Source of the DNA: an uncultured Rhodospirillaceae bacterium | GTDB lineage: Bacteria > Pseudomonadota > Alphaproteobacteria > Reyranellales > Reyranellaceae | Length of the DNA stretch: 64,000 bases | Reading direction: 5' to 3' | NCBI GenBank assembly: GCA_945952105.1 | Contig: CAMFGZ010000006.1 | Coordinates: 145,275-209,274 of the forward strand | Part shown: piece after piece, positions 26,976-35,231 of the stretch | Layout: every line of letters begins with the position of its first letter | Position numbering within the stretch: position 1 is the first letter of the stretch | The notes under the pieces: generated by a model | What the model was told of the DNA's origin: nothing | Database searches by the model: none | What the model saw: the letters and a program-made list of their open reading frames with translations, nothing else | Program-made: the position numbers and the translations under genes

Positions 26976-27623
26976 CTACTTCGCCTCCGTGCCGCCGTAG
27001 AGATTGAGCATCGCCGACACCCTCTGGGACGTACCCTGCGGAACGGCCGGATCCTTGGAGATTTCGCTCCACAATTCCTTTGCGCGCTTGGTGTCGCCCT
27101 TGCGGACCGCCAGCATCGCCTGAAGCTCACGCACGCTCAGGCGGAACGGACGGTCCGCGCCAGCGAGCGGTTCGAGCTTGGCGATCATCTCCTCGGCCTT
27201 CGGCGTATCGATGCTCTTGTAGGCGGCGATCACCATCGCGAGGTCGCTGAGCTCGGACGCCGAAAGCTTCGGCGCCACGGCTGACAGCGCCGTCACCTGT
27301 TCCTCGAGCGTCGGCAGGAGCTGGGCCGCCGCAAGCGCCGCGAGCGAGCGGTAGGGCTGAAGGGCATTCGCGCCCTGCTTCTCCAGTTCGGCGCGCGCTG
27401 CCGCCGGATCCGTCGCGATCTGTGCCAGGGCCGCCGAATAGGCGGCGCTCGCCGCGGCGCGCTGGGCCTGATCGTACTGCCGCCAGCCCACGAACCCCGT
27501 CGCGGCCACAACGATGACGACGGCGCCCGCCACCACCCAGGTGCCGTAACGCGCCCACCACGCCTTCATTTCGTCCTTGCGGACGGCCTCGTCGATCTCA
27601 TGGAACGCGGCGGAGTCGGACAC
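26976..27623 (-). CDS. YfgM-like membrane-anchored TPR protein
   Basis: A 215-residue protein with a cytoplasmic N-terminus, one membrane segment (about 28-47, GTWVVAGAVVIVVAATGFVG) and a periplasmic helical repeat domain. The N-terminal EIDEAVRKDEMKAWWARYG pattern and its place before bamB and der match the YfgM/ancillary-SecYEG TPR family. The start is GTG. In E. coli YfgM works with periplasmic chaperones at the translocon; that role is inferred here from synteny. Confidence 0.85.
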   Translation of the reverse strand: MSDSAAFHEIDEAVRKDEMKAWWARYGTWVVAGAVVIVVAATGFVGWRQYDQAQRAAASAAYSAALAQIATDPAAARAELEKQGANALQPYRSLAALAAAQLLPTLEEQVTALSAVAPKLSASELSDLAMVIAAYKSIDTPKAEEMIAKLEPLAGADRPFRLSVRELQAMLAVRKGDTKRAKELWSEISKDPAVPQGTSQRVSAMLNLYGGTEAK

Positions 27624-27786
27624 AAAGTGCTCCCGGAATATCGCGGAATATCAACAGCTTCAGCGCCGGTTCATAGCCCTCCCCCCAGCCTTTGGCAAAC
27701 AACGGAATGGGGTCGGAAGGACGCTTTACCCCCACCGGCGGTTCTGCAAGAATTCACGCAACTGACATGTTCAGAAACGCGGCGGC

Positions 27787-28122
27787 ATGAACAACCTGTA
27801 CCGTCTGGCCGATCAGCGGGCGCGGCGCCGAATTGTCTCCTTCGACAAGCGGGAACTCTCGCGGCTCCTCGGTCTCTACAGCATGCGTGTGGCATCAGGG
27901 GAATGGCGAGACTACGCCATCGACTTCCGGCCGGGCATGGCGATCTTCTCGATCTTCCGCCACACGGCCGAGCAGCCGCTGTTCGCCATCGCCAAGGTGC
28001 CGGGGGGCGGCAGCGGCGGTGCATACATGGTCTACAACGGCCCGCGCAAACTCGCGCACGGAGAGTCGCTCGAAGACGTCCTTCGCGTCTTCGACCGCAA
28101 GCTCAAGCTTCTGCTGGGATAG
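27787..28122 (+). CDS. DUF2794 family protein
   Basis: A 111-residue soluble protein of unknown function. The core RELSRLLGLYSMRVASGEWRDYAIDF, then FSIFRHTAEQPLFAIAKVPG and the C-terminal VLRVFDRKLKLL, match DUF2794, a family restricted to alphaproteobacteria as far as I recall. It is divergent from the YfgM-like gene and ends 2 bp before the convergent lipoprotein gene. No catalytic motif is visible. Confidence 0.8.
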   Translation: MNNLYRLADQRARRRIVSFDKRELSRLLGLYSMRVASGEWRDYAIDFRPGMAIFSIFRHTAEQPLFAIAKVPGGGSGGAYMVYNGPRKLAHGESLEDVLRVFDRKLKLLLG

Positions 28123-28124
28123 TG

Positions 28125-28343
28125 CTACTTCTTCGGCGTGGTGGCCGCGCCAATGCCGGCGCCGACCGCCGTACCGACCAGTACGGGCGCAACCAGCGGC
28201 CAGCCGGCAATCGCACCGACCGCGAGACCAGTGCCGGCGCCGATGGCGCCACCCGTCACGGCGCGTTCACCCCAAGTGTCGCCGCATGCGGAAACCGACA
28301 AAGCCAGGGGCAGCACGACGAGAGCAACAGCAGCGGTTTTCAT
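28125..28343 (-). CDS. Small lipoprotein with glycine-zipper segment
   Basis: A 72-residue protein: a signal peptide ending in the lipobox SVSAC, then DTWGERAVTGG and a Gly/Ala-rich stretch (GAIGAGTGLAVGAIAG; GTAVGAGIGAAT) of the glycine-zipper kind found in small envelope lipoproteins. The inner ATG at 28343 is chosen because it gives a clean signal peptide; the open frame upstream adds 21 charged residues. Function unknown; outer-membrane or osmotic-stress lipoproteins have this look. Confidence 0.7.
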   Translation of the reverse strand: MKTAAVALVVLPLALSVSACGDTWGERAVTGGAIGAGTGLAVGAIAGWPLVAPVLVGTAVGAGIGAATTPKK

Positions 28344-28453
28344 TTTGAACCTCGAATAAAGAGGGGCACGTCGTATTCGACATTGGCAATCAATTTTCTT
28401 GTCCATTAAAGGACTTATGCCTCGATCTTTAGTGATTTATCTCGAAGTGTCAA

Positions 28454-28482
28454 TTATATCGTTTATCTTATTGAAATATAAT
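28454..28482 (+). promoter_or_regulatory. Promoter of the homocysteine methyltransferase-like gene
   Basis: A perfect -10 TATAAT (28477-28482) follows TTATAT (28454-28459) with a 17-bp spacer. It lies within an unusually AT-rich stretch (about 28370-28500) for this genome. The predicted start near 28489 leaves a 33-nt leader. Confidence 0.5.
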
Positions 28483-28521
28483 GTCTTTCATTGATCGCTT
28501 CTGGGAATCGAGGGTTGCGAG

Positions 28522-29487
28522 ATGGATTCAAACCCAAAGTATCGCCATCGCCTGCCCCAAGCTGGCGGCACTCTGTTCATCACCGATGGCGGCATTGAAA
28601 CCTGCCTGATCTTCCTGGACGGGCTCGACCTGCCCTTCTTCGCCGTATTCCCCTTGTTGCAAGATCCGGCGAAGCGCGCCCTCTTGGTGAGGTATTACAA
28701 GCGCTATATCGACATTGCCCGCGCCACCGGCACGGGCTTCATCCTCGAGAGCCCGACCTGGCGGGCGAGCGCCGACTGGGGCGCGAAGCTCGGATACTCG
28801 TCGGCGGACGTTGCGGCCCTCAATGCGGAGGCGATCGACCTCATGCAAGAGTTGCGGCAAGCCCATGAAACCGCAGCCATGCCAATGGTTGTGAGCGGCT
28901 GCATCGGCCCACGTGGCGATGGTTATGTCGCGGGCGAGGTCATGTCCGAGGACGCCGCCGAAGCCTACCACGCGCTTCAGGTAACTGCATTCGCCGAGGC
29001 CGGCGCCGACATGGTGACCGCCATCACCATGACCAACGCCCCGGAGGCGATCGGCATCGTGCGCGCTGCTACCAGATCCGCGATGCCGGTAGTGCTCTCC
29101 TTCACGCTCGAGACCGACGGCCGCCTGCCAACCGGTCAGACTCTCGGCGAGGCGATCGGGCTGATTGACGAGGTGACCTCGAACGGTCCGGCCTACTACA
29201 TGATCAACTGCGCCCACCCGACCCACTTCGAGGGCGTCCTGGGATCAGGGCAGCCCTGGACGAAGCGCGTTCGGGGGCTGCGCGCCAACGCTTCGCGGCG
29301 CAGTCATCAGGAACTGAACGACGCCCCCGATCTCGACGCCGGAGACCCGGTCGAACTCGGAGGCCAGTATCGCGACCTCGTCCGGAGCCATCCGCAGATG
29401 AACGTCCTCGGCGGGTGTTGCGGCACCGACCACCGCCACGTCGAGAGCATCGCCCTCGCCTGCAAGCCGGCCGCCAGGATGGCTTAG
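28522..29487 (+). CDS. Homocysteine S-methyltransferase family protein
   Basis: A 321-residue TIM-barrel protein of the family that moves a methyl group to homocysteine (BHMT/MmuM/MetH N-domain type). The N-terminal FITDGGIETCLIF, the zinc cysteine in MINCAHPTHF and the paired cysteines in LGGCCGTDHRH are all present, so it should be active. The methyl donor (S-methylmethionine, betaine or other) cannot be told. It is a single gene between unrelated neighbours; its 3' end overlaps the convergent ArsC-like gene by 4 bp. Confidence 0.88.
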   Translation: MDSNPKYRHRLPQAGGTLFITDGGIETCLIFLDGLDLPFFAVFPLLQDPAKRALLVRYYKRYIDIARATGTGFILESPTWRASADWGAKLGYSSADVAALNAEAIDLMQELRQAHETAAMPMVVSGCIGPRGDGYVAGEVMSEDAAEAYHALQVTAFAEAGADMVTAITMTNAPEAIGIVRAATRSAMPVVLSFTLETDGRLPTGQTLGEAIGLIDEVTSNGPAYYMINCAHPTHFEGVLGSGQPWTKRVRGLRANASRRSHQELNDAPDLDAGDPVELGGQYRDLVRSHPQMNVLGGCCGTDHRHVESIALACKPAARMA

Positions 29488-29825
29488 GCGAGCGTTTCGT
29501 ACTGGTCGGGCTTGAAGCCGACGAGCAGCTTGCCGCCCGCCTCCAGAACCGGCCGCTTGATCATCGAGGGCTGGGCGATCATCAGAGCGATCGCCCTGGT
29601 TTCCGTCAGCTCTTCCTTGTCGCCGTCGGGCAGCTTGCGAAAGGTCGTGCCGGACCGGTTCAGCAGCGTCTCCCAGCCGACCTTGCGTGCCCAGCCTTCG
29701 AGACGGCTGCGATCGATGCCGGCCGTCTTGTAGTCGTGGAAGTCATAGGCGACCCCCTTCTTGTCCAGAAAGGCGCGCGCCTTCTTCATCGTGTCGCAGT
29801 TCTTGATACCGTAGATCGTGGTCAT
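29484..29825 (-). CDS. ArsC/Spx-family reductase (YffB-like)
   Basis: A 113-residue thioredoxin-fold protein. The N-terminal YGIKNCDTMKKARAFLD carries the single active cysteine C10. C-terminal SMIKRPVL and VGFKPDQYE are typical of the YffB branch, which is glutathione-dependent and not proven to reduce arsenate. No arsenic genes are nearby, so it should not be called an arsenate reductase with confidence. Confidence 0.85.
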   Translation of the reverse strand: MTTIYGIKNCDTMKKARAFLDKKGVAYDFHDYKTAGIDRSRLEGWARKVGWETLLNRSGTTFRKLPDGDKEELTETRAIALMIAQPSMIKRPVLEAGGKLLVGFKPDQYETLA

Positions 29826-29909
29826 GCCCCACGATCCCGGAGTCGAGGCTGGACGTCCAGTCCCTTGTAGAGGGCGGCACTACAGGTGCCGAGAGCGCAC
29901 GTTCTTGAT

Positions 29910-29934
29910 GCTCTTCCTGGCGACAAGGAAGAGC
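29910..29934. repeat. Unexplained 9-bp inverted repeat in a 237-bp intergenic region
   Basis: GCTCTTCCT (29910-29918) and AGGAAGAGC (29926-29934) form a perfect 9-bp stem with a GGCGACA loop. Neither side is followed by a T-run, so it is not a standard terminator. It lies between the starts of two divergent genes. Nothing else is evident in 29826-30062. Confidence 0.35.
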
Positions 29935-30062
29935 CACGAATGCGCCCCCCTGATAATGTCGCTTCCTCGCATCGGGGTACCGGCTATCGGGAGAGCCTAT
30001 CCGGGTTGAGCGGCCCGCCAAGCGCCTCGACGTCCGCCGCGCGGTTCGCTTAAAGTCCCGGC

Positions 30063-30452
30063 ATGCCCATCGAGTACACGATCGACCACGCGAAGCGCTT
30101 CATCCACGCCCGGGTCCTGGGTGTCATCACGCTGAAGGACATCGAGGCTTTCACCGATGCCATCGTGGCTCAGGACGCCCTCACCTACCGCAAGCTGTTC
30201 GACGGCAGCCAGGGCGATGGCACCTACAACGACGAAGACGTCATGGCGCTCGCCGCCCGCGCTGCCGCCTATGCGAGCCTCGCCAAAAGGGGGCCGCTGG
30301 CTCTGATACCGCGCCCCGGCATGGGAGCGGGCCTCGCCAAACGCTACGTCAATCTCGGCAAGTTCACGGGAGAGGCCAGGATATTCGACGCGGCCGAAGA
30401 AGCCCTTGCCTGGCTCGAATCCCAGACGGACTCGCCTACCCCCGAGACCTGA
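30063..30452 (+). CDS. Hypothetical protein, possibly SpoIIAA/STAS-like
   Basis: A 129-residue protein I do not firmly recognise. The pattern IEYTIDHAKRFIHARVLGVITLKDIEAFTDAIV, then a KLFDGS strand and alternating helices and strands, resembles small single-domain SpoIIAA/STAS-like proteins; this is an impression from pattern only. No signal peptide or membrane segment. Its stop abuts the convergent DUF934 gene with no gap. Probably a single-gene unit. Confidence 0.6.
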   Translation: MPIEYTIDHAKRFIHARVLGVITLKDIEAFTDAIVAQDALTYRKLFDGSQGDGTYNDEDVMALAARAAAYASLAKRGPLALIPRPGMGAGLAKRYVNLGKFTGEARIFDAAEEALAWLESQTDSPTPET

Positions 30453-30893
30453 TCAGAGGATCGCGCTTTCGCGTTCGAGCCTGCGGAGCGCCGCCGGCAC
30501 CTGGCCGTCCTCGGCCGGCTGATAGACGACGGAGAAAAGCGTGCGGGCCTTGGCAAGCGCCTCTCCGAACCCCTTCTGCTCGCTTTCGAAGGAATCGAAG
30601 CCGCAGCGCAGCATGAACGCGATCTGGTCCTGCAGCACCCCGCCCGTCGCGCGCAGTTCGCCGCGATAGCCCATGCGCCCGCGCAGCAGGCGCGCCTGAC
30701 TGTAGGCCCGCCCGTCGCTGAACTTGGGGAAGTCCAGCACGATCAGGCGCAGCCGATCGATATGCGGCGCCAGGTCCTCGAGCGGATCGGTGTTGGCCAG
30801 CGAGACCGCTGGCCATTCGGGACGCGACTGCCACTCGCTGAACGGCAGGGCGACATAGGACGCGGGCAGGCCAGCTTCACTATACAGCGGCAT
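30453..30893 (-). CDS. DUF934 family protein of the sulfite reduction cluster
   Basis: A 146-residue protein of the DUF934 family, found almost always beside sulfite/nitrite reductase hemoprotein genes. Recognisable stretches are LIVLDFPKFSDGRAYSQARLLRGRMGYRGELRATG and LRCGFDSFE. Its start overlaps the cysI end by 14 bp. The exact job is unknown; a role in sulfite reduction is inferred from the neighbourhood. In many relatives cysH comes next, but here the neighbour is an unrelated gene on the other strand. Confidence 0.85.
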   Translation of the reverse strand: MPLYSEAGLPASYVALPFSEWQSRPEWPAVSLANTDPLEDLAPHIDRLRLIVLDFPKFSDGRAYSQARLLRGRMGYRGELRATGGVLQDQIAFMLRCGFDSFESEQKGFGEALAKARTLFSVVYQPAEDGQVPAALRRLERESAIL

Positions 30894-32553
30894 AGACTCT
30901 CTCCTTGAAAGGCTGGGCGCCTATGCGCCGGTAGGTATCGACGAAACGCTCGCCCGGTAGGCGGACGTCGAGGTAGGTCCCGACGAGGGCATCGACCGCC
31001 TCGACCACCTTGTCGGCCGTGACCGCCGGGCCGAGGATCGTGCCGATCGCGGTGTTGCCGAAGTCGACGTCGCCGCCGAGGCTGATCTGGTAGAGTTCGA
31101 CGCCGTTCTTATCGACGCCAAGGATGCCGATGTGGCCGACATGGTGATGACCACAGGCATTGATGCAGCCCGAGATCTTGATCTTTAGGTCGCCGATGTC
31201 GTGCTGTTGCGCCAGACTCGCGAAATGGGTCGAGATACGCTGTGCCACCGGGATCGAGCGCGCGTTGGCCAGCGCGCAATAGTCGAGCCCCGGGCAGGCG
31301 ATGATGTCGGTGATCTTGCCGACATTGGCTTCGGCGAAGCCCAGCGCAGCCAGCGAACGATAGACCTGCGGCAAATCCTCGACCGCGACATGCGGGAAGA
31401 TCAGGTTCTGCTCGTGGCTCACGCGCAGCTCGGACTGGCTGTAGGCCTCGGCGATGTCGGCAACGCCCTCCATCTGCGTGGCGCTGGCATCGCCCGGCGG
31501 CGCGCCGGCCGGCTTCAACGACGCCGTCACGATGGCGTAGCCTTGCACGCGATGCGGCGCGACGTTGGACTTGAGCCACAGCGCAAAGTCAGGATCGGCG
31601 AGACGCCGTGCCTCGACCGGACCCGACACCGCCGGTCGCACCGGCAACTCCGGCGGTGCGAACTGTCGCGTGATCGCCTCGATGGTTTCCGCCGGCAGGG
31701 TCAGCGCATCGTCGCGCATCGCCGCATACTCGGCCTCCACTTCATCGCGCATCTTCGCGGCGCCGACCTCGTGCACCAGTATCTTGATGCGCGCCTTGTA
31801 GAGATTGTCGCGGCGGCCGTAGCGGTTGTAGACGCGCAAGGTCGCCTGGAGATAGGCGAGCAGTTCGCTCTTCGGCAGGAACTCGCGCAGGGTCTTGCCG
31901 ATCATCGGCGTGCGGCCGAGGCCGCCCCCCACGATGACCTCGAAACCGACCTCGCCCTGCTCGTTTCGCCACAGGCGCAGCCCGATGTCGTGCACCCGCA
32001 CGGCGGCGCGGTCGTTGGGCGAACCGGTGATCGCGATCTTGAACTTGCGCGGCAGGAAGGTGAATTCGGGATGAAGCGTCGACCACTGGCGCACGATCTC
32101 GGCCCAGATGCGCGGATCCTCGATCTCGTCGATCGCGGCGCCGGCATAGTGATCGGCCGTCACGTTGCGGATGCAGTTGCCCGACGTCTGCATCGCATGC
32201 ATGTCGACTTCGGCGAGCGCCGCGAGAGCGTCGGGCGCGTCCTCGAGCTTGATCCAGTTGAGCTGCAGGTTCTGGCGAGTCGTGAAGTGGCCGTAGCCGC
32301 GATCGTACTTGCGCGAGATGTCGGCGAGCTTGCGGAGCTGCCTCGACGATAGCGTGCCGTAGGGAATGGCGATCCGCAGCATGTAGGCGTGGAGCTGCAG
32401 ATACAGGCCGTTGTGCAGTCGCAACGGTTTGAACTGTTCCTCTGTCAGCTCGCCGGCAAGACGGCGACGCACCTGATCGCGAAACTGGTCGACCCGCTCG
32501 GAAACCAGCGTGCGGTCGTAGTCGTCGTACCGGTAGAAATGGGTATCAGGCAT
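30880..32553 (-). CDS. cysI: Sulfite (or nitrite) reductase hemoprotein
   Basis: A 557-residue siroheme and [4Fe-4S] enzyme for six-electron reduction, here most likely of sulfite to sulfide. The cluster-siroheme cysteines are in CPGLDYC (C-x5-C) and GCINAC (C-x3-C), followed by GHHHVGHIGI. The ferredoxin-type half-repeats include RQNLQLNWIKLED and HEQNLIFPHVAVEDL. The ATG at 32553 overlaps the DUF2849 stop by 8 bp. Nitrite reductases share these motifs; cysG and the DUF2849/DUF934 partners favour sulfite. Confidence 0.9.
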   Translation of the reverse strand: MPDTHFYRYDDYDRTLVSERVDQFRDQVRRRLAGELTEEQFKPLRLHNGLYLQLHAYMLRIAIPYGTLSSRQLRKLADISRKYDRGYGHFTTRQNLQLNWIKLEDAPDALAALAEVDMHAMQTSGNCIRNVTADHYAGAAIDEIEDPRIWAEIVRQWSTLHPEFTFLPRKFKIAITGSPNDRAAVRVHDIGLRLWRNEQGEVGFEVIVGGGLGRTPMIGKTLREFLPKSELLAYLQATLRVYNRYGRRDNLYKARIKILVHEVGAAKMRDEVEAEYAAMRDDALTLPAETIEAITRQFAPPELPVRPAVSGPVEARRLADPDFALWLKSNVAPHRVQGYAIVTASLKPAGAPPGDASATQMEGVADIAEAYSQSELRVSHEQNLIFPHVAVEDLPQVYRSLAALGFAEANVGKITDIIACPGLDYCALANARSIPVAQRISTHFASLAQQHDIGDLKIKISGCINACGHHHVGHIGILGVDKNGVELYQISLGGDVDFGNTAIGTILGPAVTADKVVEAVDALVGTYLDVRLPGERFVDTYRRIGAQPFKERVYAAV

Positions 32554-32860
32554 AACGCACCGCATCGGCCGCAATGGCATCGAAGGTCAGGCCCGAGGCG
32601 CGGATCTTCTCGCGCAGCGAGAGCGGCTCGATCATACCGTCATCATCCTCGATCACCGCGACAAGGAACGGATCGACCACGGAGAAAGCTTCCACCCGGG
32701 CACGGTCGAGAAGGATCTCGGCGTTGCGCTTGTCGCGCGCGACAGCGGCGTGTTCCAGCCGGTCGGTCCACTGGCCGGCTTCGTCGAGCCAGACCACCAT
32801 GCCGTCGATCAGGCGGTTGGCGGACGCGACCTGTAGGTCACCGCTGAGATTCTTGGCCAT
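32546..32860 (-). CDS. DUF2849 family protein
   Basis: A 104-residue protein of a family found between cysG and cysI in alphaproteobacteria. The pattern ANRLIDGMVVWLDEAGQWTDRLEHA and the later EPLSLREKIRASGLTFD match. It overlaps the cysG end by one base and cysI by 8 bp, so it is translated as part of the cluster. Function unknown; possibly an accessory of siroheme delivery or sulfite reductase assembly, which is inference. Confidence 0.82.
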   Translation of the reverse strand: MAKNLSGDLQVASANRLIDGMVVWLDEAGQWTDRLEHAAVARDKRNAEILLDRARVEAFSVVDPFLVAVIEDDDGMIEPLSLREKIRASGLTFDAIAADAVRYA

Positions 32861-34203
32861 CAGGACACCTTTGCGAGGGGCGCGGGTTCGACCGCGACCG
32901 CATAGGCCGCGACGTCCCCGACGATGATGAGGCTGGGTCCGCCGCCCCGGACATGGGCGGCCGCGAGCCGCGCCAGGTCGGCGAGCCGGCCGGTGGAAAC
33001 GATCTGATCGGCGCGCGTGCCGTTCTCGATGACGGCAACGGGAGTGGCCGGGTCGGCGCCGGCCTCAAGCAGACGATCCCGCACCGATGGCGCTTCCGTC
33101 GCGCCCATGTAGATCGCCAGCGTGTGGCCGTGTGCAGCGAGTGCCGGCCACGCGACGGGCCGGCTGCCGACGGCGCTGTGCCCGCTGACGAAGGTCACCG
33201 CGGAGGCATGATGACGATGGGTTAGCGGAATGCCGGTAGATGCTGCGCATCCCAGCGCCGCGGTGATGCCGGGCACGATCGTGTAGGCGAGGCCCGCGGC
33301 CCGCAGGGCGTCTACTTCCTCGCCGCCTCGGCCGAACACGAACGGGTCGCCTGCCTTCAGGCGCACCACCGTCTGGCCGGCACGCACCCGGCGCACGAGT
33401 TCGACATCGATATCGGGCTGAGACCAGCTTGGGCGCCCCTTGCGCTTGCCGACGGAAACGATCTCGGCATCGCGGCGCGCCCGGCCGAGCACGGCCGGCG
33501 GCACGAGATCATCGTGCAGGATGGCGTCGGCCTCTTGGAGGAGCTGCGCGGCCTTGAGTGTCAGAAGATCGGGGTCTCCGGGACCGGCGCCCACGATGTG
33601 GGCGATACCGGCGGAGGCGGTCTGACGGCGCGCTGCATCCAGTTCGCCGAGGATGATGCGACGCGCGCCGGCCTCGTCGCCCGCGAGTGCCAATCGCGAT
33701 GCCGGTCCCTCGACCAGACGGCGGAAGAAGGCCCGGCGGCGGGCGGGATCGCCAATCAGCGCATTCACCTGCGCCCGGAAAGTCGTGGCGAGACGCGCGA
33801 GCGAGCCGATCCGCTCCGGCAGCACCGCCTCGATGCGGCTACGCAACACACTGGCCAGCGTCGGCGATGCGCCACCGGTGGATATTGCGACCACCACGCC
33901 ATCACGGTCGACGATGGCCGGCATGATGAAGTCGCACAGCGCCGGCCGGTCGACCACGTTTACCGGCACCCCGGCCGCCTTGGCCAGATGCCGGGCGGCA
34001 GCGTCCGTTGTCTCGTCGGTCGTGGCGACGAAGGCGGCGACCGCTCCTTCCAAATCTTCAGGCGTGACCGAGCCGGCCGCGAACTGCCGCACATTGGCAC
34101 CTGCCGACAGCGCCAGCCGGACGCGCAGGTCCGCCTTCGGCCCCTCGCCGATCACGACGACCTTGCGGCCGGCCAGATCGAAGAAGAGCGGCAGGTGTTT
34201 CAC
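32860..34203 (-). CDS. cysG: Siroheme synthase (bifunctional)
   Basis: Makes siroheme for the sulfite reductase downstream: methylates uroporphyrinogen III, then dehydrogenates precorrin-2 and inserts iron. 447 residues. The N-terminal dehydrogenase/chelatase half has VVVIGEGPKAD (NAD site), the catalytic aspartate D99 in MPAIVDR and STGGASP with S113. The methyltransferase half starts near residue 215 with GAGPGDPDLLTLKA and contains VRLKAGDPFVFGRGGEE. The start is GTG, overlapping by GTGA the stop of a tiny upstream frame. Confidence 0.94.
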   Translation of the reverse strand: MKHLPLFFDLAGRKVVVIGEGPKADLRVRLALSAGANVRQFAAGSVTPEDLEGAVAAFVATTDETTDAAARHLAKAAGVPVNVVDRPALCDFIMPAIVDRDGVVVAISTGGASPTLASVLRSRIEAVLPERIGSLARLATTFRAQVNALIGDPARRRAFFRRLVEGPASRLALAGDEAGARRIILGELDAARRQTASAGIAHIVGAGPGDPDLLTLKAAQLLQEADAILHDDLVPPAVLGRARRDAEIVSVGKRKGRPSWSQPDIDVELVRRVRAGQTVVRLKAGDPFVFGRGGEEVDALRAAGLAYTIVPGITAALGCAASTGIPLTHRHHASAVTFVSGHSAVGSRPVAWPALAAHGHTLAIYMGATEAPSVRDRLLEAGADPATPVAVIENGTRADQIVSTGRLADLARLAAAHVRGGGPSLIIVGDVAAYAVAVEPAPLAKVS

Positions 34204-34307
34204 GACACGGCCACGCGCAGAGCGACGTTGAGGGCAAGCATGCCCACCGCCTGGGAGATCGACAGGACCCAGAGGGATGTTTCGGATTTGGGAAGGAACT
34301 TTGACAT
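34200..34307 (-). CDS. Possible 35-residue membrane peptide coupled to cysG
   Basis: A 35-residue frame starting MSKFLPKSETSLW with one hydrophobic segment (about 12-33). Its TGA overlaps the cysG GTG (GTGA), the same coupling used elsewhere in the window. The ribosome-binding site is weak. It may be a small membrane protein or a leader peptide that controls cysG, or chance. Confidence 0.35.
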   Translation of the reverse strand: MSKFLPKSETSLWVLSISQAVGMLALNVALRVAVS

Positions 34308-34429
34308 GCTGTGAACCGCCTTTGATCTGGCGATTCCTCGCATATCCGCCACGAAGTGAATTCCCGAAGGTTGTTGGGAGGGGAGCAATTCCTGCCGTTC
34401 AAGGGTGCCGAAAGGAAATTTTTATCGCC

Positions 34430-34457
34430 CTTGAAGCCGCCCCTTGCCTCCCCAAAT
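34430..34457 (+). promoter_or_regulatory. Candidate RpoH (sigma-32) promoter of hsp20
   Basis: CTTGAA (34430-34435) and CCCAAAT (34451-34457) fit the heat-shock consensus CTTGAA / CCCATnT in sequence and roughly in spacing (15 bp). A start near 34464 would give a leader of about 60 nt that contains the two hairpins described next. Confidence 0.5.
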
Positions 34458-34467
34458 CACCAGCGTT

Positions 34468-34523
34468 CCCCGCGCCCATCCGGGGCGGGGACGTCCAACA
34501 TCGCTCAAGAGAGGATGATCAAG
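34468..34523 (+). promoter_or_regulatory. ROSE-like RNA thermometer in the hsp20 leader
   Basis: Two hairpins lie before the hsp20 ATG. The first (34468-34490) is a 9-bp GC stem with one bulged G and an ATCC loop. The second pairs CATC-G-CTC (34499-34506) with GAGGATG (34511-34517): seven pairs with a single bulged G34503 and an AAGA loop. The 5' side reads UCGCU, the ROSE signature U(U/C)GCU, and pairs with the AGGA of the Shine-Dalgarno. Melting on heat shock would free the ribosome-binding site. The pairing was derived by eye. Confidence 0.7.
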
Positions 34524-34976
34524 ATGCGTACTGTCGACTATTCCCCGTTCTATCGCGCCACCGTCGGTTTCGACCGAGTCTTCGACCTGCTCGACTCGGT
34601 GGCCAGCCAGTCCGGCGCCAACGGCTACCCCCCGTACAACATCGAGAAGGCCGGCGATAACGCCTACCGGATCGTGATGGCGGTTGCGGGCTTCGCCGAA
34701 GCCGAGCTGAACGTGACCCAGAAGGAAAACGAGCTCCTGGTCACCGGCCAAGCCGCGCCGAACGAAGGCCAGGACGAGAAGCAGTATCTCTATCGTGGCA
34801 TTGCCGGCCGCAACTTCGAGCGCCGCTTCCAGCTCGCCGACCATGTGAAGGTCACGGGTGCGAAGCTCGCCAACGGCCTGCTTACGATCGAGTTGCAGCG
34901 TGAGATTCCGGAGGAGAAGAAGCCCCGCGCGATCCCCGTCCAGGCCGGCAACGGCCAGGCCGCTCTCACCCACTAA
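34524..34976 (+). CDS. Small heat shock protein, Hsp20/IbpA type
   Basis: A 150-residue ATP-independent holdase. The N-terminal MRTVDYSPFYRATVGFDRVF is the IbpA-type start; the alpha-crystallin domain (about 35-125) includes YRIVMAVAGF, ELLVTGQ, YLYRGIAGRNFERRFQLADHV and ANGLLTIELQREIPE, and the C-terminal tail carries an I-x-V-type motif (RAIPVQ). The ATG at 34524 is preferred over 34515 because the AGAGAGGA ribosome-binding site lies 8 bp before it and the first ATG is inside the thermometer stem. Confidence 0.95.
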   Translation: MRTVDYSPFYRATVGFDRVFDLLDSVASQSGANGYPPYNIEKAGDNAYRIVMAVAGFAEAELNVTQKENELLVTGQAAPNEGQDEKQYLYRGIAGRNFERRFQLADHVKVTGAKLANGLLTIELQREIPEEKKPRAIPVQAGNGQAALTH

Positions 34977-35000
34977 GCAGGTAGCAGCCTGCTGTCTCGA

Positions 35001-35035
35001 AGGGGCGTCGCGGGAAACCGTGGCGCCCTTTCTTC
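35001..35035 (+). terminator. Terminator of hsp20
   Basis: A 13-bp stem (35001-35013 with 35018-35030, three G-T wobbles) closed by a GAAA tetraloop is followed by TTCTT, 25 bp after the hsp20 stop. Confidence 0.75.
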
Positions 35036-35231
35036 GTCTTCGGTTTGCTCGACGCAATTACCCCAGAAAGGCCGGCGCCTTCGGCGTATCGAAGATTGCG
35101 AAAAATCCCTGGCGGCATTCGGAATGGCCGTCTAGTCGGGCCTGTGAACCCATCAAGCAAGAGGTGTATCCCGGCCGCAGTGAGGGACCTTTGCCTCATA
35201 TTCGATAGCCTCGCCGGTCGACGAGTGTCCC
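35036..35231. other. Intergenic region without recognised content
   Basis: Between the hsp20 terminator and the terminator of the facing FAH-family gene I see no convincing gene, RNA or repeat. Base composition is slightly less GC-rich than the flanks. Confidence 0.5.

Noticed and set aside
29484..29825. Arsenate reductase annotation
   Set aside because: The YffB-like features and the lack of ars genes nearby do not support arsenic detoxification.
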